From: Maricaulis sp.
GTDB lineage: Bacteria > Pseudomonadota > Alphaproteobacteria > Caulobacterales > Maricaulaceae
Direction of reading: 5' to 3'
Assembly (NCBI RefSeq): GCF_017642925.1
Contig: NZ_JAEPOL010000006.1
Span: forward strand, 62,001-126,000
Length of the DNA: 64,000 bases
The notes under the pieces are model-generated. The model did not search any database, had not been told where the DNA came from, and worked only from the letters and a program-made list of their open reading frames with translations. Positions 60,194 through 64,000 of this stretch are shown one piece after another (within the stretch, counting starts at the first letter, position 1; each line of letters starts with the position of its first letter). Made by a program: the position numbers and the translations under genes.

Positions 60194-60451
60194 ATGGACA
60201 TATCCAAGCCCGAGCAGCGGGTCCTGCACCTGCTCGCCCAGGGCGGCCGTATCGATTTCGAGAAGGACGAACGCGGCCGCATTATCGATATCACCACCGT
60301 CACGCGCGACGGATGGGCCTGGAACGGCTGTTCCCTTGCCCTCTTCGCCAAGCTGCGGCGCCGGCGCTATATCGCGTCGCACGGCAGCGGCCCCTACCGG
60401 ATCACCCGGCTGGGCCTGAAACGCGTCCGGTCTCAACCCGACAACCGGTAA
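60194..60451 (+). CDS. YjhX family (UPF0386) protein
   Basis: [85 protein letters not shown]. Confidence 0.85.
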   Translation: MDISKPEQRVLHLLAQGGRIDFEKDERGRIIDITTVTRDGWAWNGCSLALFAKLRRRRYIASHGSGPYRITRLGLKRVRSQPDNR

Positions 60452-60455
60452 CAGA

Positions 60456-60489
60456 CCGCCGCCGGCGCCCTTCAAGGCGCCGGCGGCGG
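60456..60489. terminator. Perfect 14-bp stem hairpin after yjhX-like gene (no U-tract)
   Basis: CCGCCGCCGGCGCC-CTTCAA-GGCGCCGGCGGCGG. Confidence 0.5.
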
Positions 60490-60571
60490 AAACCGATCGT
60501 TAGCCAACACCTGCCATGATAAGGCCCTGAAGGACCGCTACCGGTCTCTTGAGGGGGGACTGGAGGAGTAG

Positions 60572-60760
60572 ATGGCATTCCGCCTGATCGTGCTGCTCAC
60601 GGCAGCCACCCTGTCATCGGCCGGCTTTACCGCGGCCGCCTGGAGCCTGACCCGCGGTCAGACCGATCAGGCGATCGCGTTCGGCTGGCCGGCCGTCGCG
60701 GTCGCTATCACCGTTGCCATCCTTGTCCCCTTCGGCAAACGCCCGGGTACAGACAGCTAG
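60572..60760 (+). CDS. Small two-TM membrane protein
   Basis: MAFRLIVLLTAATLSSAGFTAAAWSLTRGQTDQAIAFGWPAVAVAITVAILVPFGKRPGTDS. Confidence 0.5.
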   Translation: MAFRLIVLLTAATLSSAGFTAAAWSLTRGQTDQAIAFGWPAVAVAITVAILVPFGKRPGTDS

Positions 60761-60811
60761 AGCATTTTCAGCAAAAGTGGGGACCGGTTTTGCGGTCCGA
60801 GAATGCGACCA
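60759..60811. repeat. Dispersed hairpin repeat, copy 3
   Basis: AGAGCATTTTCAGCAAAAGTGGGGACCGGTTTTGCGGTCCGAGAATGCGACCA. Confidence 0.85.
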
Positions 60812-60819
60812 CAAAAAAG

Positions 60820-61674
60820 CTAGACCTTCGGCGAAAAGAACGGCGCGTAGAGATCCTGGCGGCGATCCCGGAAGAAGCCCCAGGCTGCGCGGTGACGCTG
60901 CAGGAAGTCCAGGTCATAGGTCGATGAGACCACGCCGGTCTCGTTCCGGCCCAGCTCTTCCAGCTTTTCACCCGTATGATCGGTGACGAAGGATGAACCA
61001 TAGAAGACCTGGCCATCCTCATTGCCGATCCGGTTGGCGGCGATCACGGGAATGACGTTCGAGACGGCGTGCCCCTGCATCGCCCGCTGCCAGCGGATAG
61101 CGGTGTCGAGGCTGTCATCATGCGGCTCCGAACCGATCGCGGTCGGGTAGAGCAGCACCTCTGCTCCCAGCATGGTCATGCAGCGCGCCGCTTCCGGGAA
61201 CCACTGGTCCCAGCAGATGCCCACACCGATCTTGCCGGCCTTCGTATCCCAGACCTTGAAACCGGTATCGCCCGGCCGGAAGTAGAACTTCTCCATATAG
61301 CCGGGACCGTCGGGAATATGGCTCTTGCGGTAGACGCCCAGCGCCTTGCCATCGGCATCCAGCACGACGAGCGAATTGTAGTAGTGCGGCCCGTCGCGCT
61401 CATAGATCGAGACCGGAATGACCACGCCCAGTTCGGCAGCCAGCGGCGCCAGCGCCGTCACGCAGGGATGTTCCATCGCCGGCCAGGCCGTCGCGAAGAA
61501 GCGCTCGTCCTGGACCTTGCAGAAATAGGGCCCCTGGAAGAGTTCCGGCGGCAGCACGACCTGGGCGCCGCGGCCGGCAGCCTCGCGCACGAGTTCTTTC
61601 ACGGTCGCGATATTGGCGTCCATGTCCTCGCCGAATGCCGCCTGCAGGGCGGCCACCGAAATCGTACGGGCCAT
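60820..61674 (-). CDS. aguB: N-carbamoylputrescine amidase
   Basis: LPPELFQGPYFCKVQDERFFATA; KIGVGICWDQWFPEAARCMTMLGAEVLLYPTAIGSEP. Confidence 0.93.
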   Translation of the reverse strand: MARTISVAALQAAFGEDMDANIATVKELVREAAGRGAQVVLPPELFQGPYFCKVQDERFFATAWPAMEHPCVTALAPLAAELGVVIPVSIYERDGPHYYNSLVVLDADGKALGVYRKSHIPDGPGYMEKFYFRPGDTGFKVWDTKAGKIGVGICWDQWFPEAARCMTMLGAEVLLYPTAIGSEPHDDSLDTAIRWQRAMQGHAVSNVIPVIAANRIGNEDGQVFYGSSFVTDHTGEKLEELGRNETGVVSSTYDLDFLQRHRAAWGFFRDRRQDLYAPFFSPKV

Positions 61675-61678
61675 CCCG

Positions 61679-62854
61679 TCAGTCCTCCATAACCTCTTCG
61701 ATCCAGTCGCCCGGCCCGTCGCCGGTGCGCAGATCCATCACGGTCGGCCACAGCCACCAGGCCGGCCGGTTGTCCGAATTCCACAGCGCCACAAAGGCAA
61801 AACCGGTCTCCGGTTCGAGCACGATCTGGGCGCCATAGCCGGACAGATAGCCCGAGTGCAGCACCAGCGTGCGGTCGCCCCATTCATAGATGCGCCAGCC
61901 GAGCCCGTAGGCCGTGCTGTCGACCCGATCGCGCAGCCGGCCCAGACGGCGCGTCTCGCGCAGCGTGTCGGTCAGCGGGCTGTGGATGCGCACCCGCACG
62001 GCCTCGTCCAGCCCGGGCAATGTTCCCAGCTGTACCTGCGCCCAGGCGATCAGATCGTTCAGCGACAGGTTCAGGCCGGACGCCGACGGGATAGAATCAT
62101 AGGGGGTGGTCGGATTGCCCGGTGTATTCGCCGTACGCCGCCAGCCGCTGTGCGGCCGCGCCCAGGAGGGTGACGCTTCGAGCGCCGCCGTTCCGACCGA
62201 CGCGGCCGGCAGCCCCAGAGGCTCGATCACATAATCACGCAGCGCCGTGTTGAAATCGGTCCCGGTGGCGTCCTCCACCACGCTTTCCAGCGCCGAGAAG
62301 GCGACGTTCTGGTAGGTGTAGCAATCGCCGACCGGGCACAGAAGATCGACCCCGGCCAGGCGCATGCGAATGCGGTCCGGCGCCTGTCCGGCTTCCAGGT
62401 CCAGATCGTAGGCATTGGGCGGCAGGCCGGTGCGGTGGCTGGCGATTTCCTCCAGCGTCGGCTGGCGATCGCCGCGCAGCTGCAACACATCGACCGGCAC
62501 CGGCGCGCTCATATCGACCAGGCCCTGCGCCTCGAGCACGCCCAGCAAGGTGCCGGTGAAGGTCTTGGACACCGAGGCGGCGCGGAACATCGTCTCCGCG
62601 GTGACGGTCTCGCCGGACCCGGCAGCGGTCTCACCATGGGTATAGATGAAGACCGGTTCGCCGTGCTCGATCACGGCCGCCACAAGGCCGACCACACGCT
62701 GGTCTCCAGCGGCCTCGTCCAGCCTTTCGCGCAAGGCGCCAAGATAGGGATAGTCTTCCCGCTCGGTCGGGCTGGCGCTGTCATGGCCGGCGGCAGCCGC
62801 CGGCACCGTCGAGACGAGCACAAGGCCCAGGGCAGTCAGTACGCTTCGCATCAA
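61679..62854 (-). CDS. Serine hydrolase, beta-lactamase/penicillin-binding-like family
   Basis: Signal peptide; SVSKTFTGTLLGVLEAQGLVDM (SxxK); YTYQNVAFSALESVVEDATG (YxN-like). Confidence 0.85.
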   Translation of the reverse strand: MMRSVLTALGLVLVSTVPAAAAGHDSASPTEREDYPYLGALRERLDEAAGDQRVVGLVAAVIEHGEPVFIYTHGETAAGSGETVTAETMFRAASVSKTFTGTLLGVLEAQGLVDMSAPVPVDVLQLRGDRQPTLEEIASHRTGLPPNAYDLDLEAGQAPDRIRMRLAGVDLLCPVGDCYTYQNVAFSALESVVEDATGTDFNTALRDYVIEPLGLPAASVGTAALEASPSWARPHSGWRRTANTPGNPTTPYDSIPSASGLNLSLNDLIAWAQVQLGTLPGLDEAVRVRIHSPLTDTLRETRRLGRLRDRVDSTAYGLGWRIYEWGDRTLVLHSGYLSGYGAQIVLEPETGFAFVALWNSDNRPAWWLWPTVMDLRTGDGPGDWIEEVMED

Positions 62855-62857
62855 TCC

Positions 62858-63892
62858 TCACACTCCGGGCTGATGGCATGTGACACAATGGAAAGCCCCT
62901 CCGCCCGAAAGTATGGCACGCGCTGACGATCCGACAACGGTGTGATGCGGAAACAGGGGGCGAAGCGCTGCAACGGCAGCGTTTGCGCTGGCCGTGCCAT
63001 AGGTCGGCACGACCACATTGCGCGGTCCGATCACCCAGTTCATGTGGCTGGCGGGCACGGTCTCGCCATCGCCCAGATCCACCCGCCCCGGAGACGGGAT
63101 GGTGTAGACTTTCAGCCGCCGGCCCTTGGCGTCGGTCATGCGCGAAAGCTGCCGGGCGATCGATGACAGCACCGCGGTCTGCGGATCGTCCTCGCCCGAC
63201 GGCGCCTGGCAGATCACAACACCCGGCCGGGCAAAGCGGACGATATTGTCGATATGCCCGTCGGTGTGATCGGCAACCAGGCCCTCATCGATCCACAACA
63301 CCTTGCGCACACCGAAAGTCTGCTTGAGCACATCCTCGACCTGCGCCTCGGTGAGGCCGGGATTGCGGTTGGGATTGAGCAGGCATTGCCGCGTCGTGAT
63401 CAGTGTGCCGTCGCCGTCGAACTCCAGCGCGCCGCCTTCGGCAACCAGGTCGACATGACGTTCGGACGCGTCCGCCATGCGCGCGATCGCACCGCCCACC
63501 GTGTCGTCGCCGGGCAGGTCGTACTTGCCGCCCCAGCCGTTGAAACGGAAGCGGATGGCAATGTCCTTGCCGTGATCCCTGACGAAGACGGGACCGGTGT
63601 CGCGTGCCCAGACATCCCCGAAAGCCTCGCGCACGACGCGCGCACGGCGCCCCATCGCCTGGCGGGCCGAAGCCTCGGCCTGGGCCGTCGCCGCGAGCAC
63701 GACCAGATCCAGCGTTTCGCCGCGGACGGACGGTTCGGCGAGCGCGTTGAGAAAGGCGCCGAACTCGGCCTGGGCCGGTTCGAGATCCTCTTCCCACAGA
63801 TCGGCCGCGGACGGCCAGCAGGTGAAGATCCGCCGGACCGGAGCGGTCTCGTGCGGCAGGGCGAGTGCGGGGGGAAATGGCAGGGTCGTCAT
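62858..63892 (-). CDS. aguA: Agmatine deiminase
   Basis: DVWARDTGPVFVRD; FNGWGGKYDLPGDDTVGGAI; EGGALEFDGDGTLITTRQCLLNPNRNP; HTDGHIDNIVRFA; GGGAFHCVTCHQP. Confidence 0.95.
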   Translation of the reverse strand: MTTLPFPPALALPHETAPVRRIFTCWPSAADLWEEDLEPAQAEFGAFLNALAEPSVRGETLDLVVLAATAQAEASARQAMGRRARVVREAFGDVWARDTGPVFVRDHGKDIAIRFRFNGWGGKYDLPGDDTVGGAIARMADASERHVDLVAEGGALEFDGDGTLITTRQCLLNPNRNPGLTEAQVEDVLKQTFGVRKVLWIDEGLVADHTDGHIDNIVRFARPGVVICQAPSGEDDPQTAVLSSIARQLSRMTDAKGRRLKVYTIPSPGRVDLGDGETVPASHMNWVIGPRNVVVPTYGTASANAAVAALRPLFPHHTVVGSSARAILSGGGAFHCVTCHQPGV

Positions 63893-63942
63893 GGGCCGCG
63901 GCTCTATCATGACGCGGGCCGCCGCGCGAGACACAAAACGAA

Positions 63943-63969
63943 GAAGGGCGGCCACAAGGGCCGCCCTTC
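63943..63969. terminator. Terminator-like hairpin at window end
   Basis: GAAGGGCGGCC-ACAAG-GGCCGCCCTTC. Confidence 0.55.
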
Positions 63970-64000
63970 CACAAGTCCGGTCATCCGGAAAGTCTGGCCT

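Overview
GC-rich chromosomal window from an alphaproteobacterium, probably Hyphomonadaceae/Maricaulales-like (inferred from gene content and synteny, not tested). Most of it is core genome: ftsH-tilS-cpoB-pal-tolB-tolA-tolR-tolQ-(NTF2-like)-ybgC, ruvC-ruvA-ruvB, tkt-pgi, yebC-manC, metF-metH(split) divergent from metK-ahcY, 5-FCL/zapA, and aguA/aguB. The most unusual locus is ~27.66-31.46 kb: two tandem Tat-signal proteins built almost entirely from a TDSDTGxYADPxGxGRG repeat (one a predicted Tat lipoprotein), followed by a JmjC/cupin 2OG-Fe(II) oxygenase (MINA53/NO66/RoxA-like) and a membrane-anchored SMP-30/strictosidine-synthase-like beta-propeller. This is a candidate uncharacterised exported, possibly hydroxylated, repeat-protein system. 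Other notable items: a LysC-LysA fusion; an AT-rich DUF3800 insert; a complete IS5/IS427-type element with CTAG target duplication abutting a dispersed hairpin repeat; three copies of that hairpin with compensatory stem changes; a perfect REPIN; a candidate structured ncRNA next to ftsH; a MerR-type 19-bp-spacer promoter for a DUF4396 gene; AraC direct-repeat sites before mipA; an SOS box before ruvC; and SahR-like palindromes between metF and metK. No tRNA, rRNA or CRISPR array was recognised.
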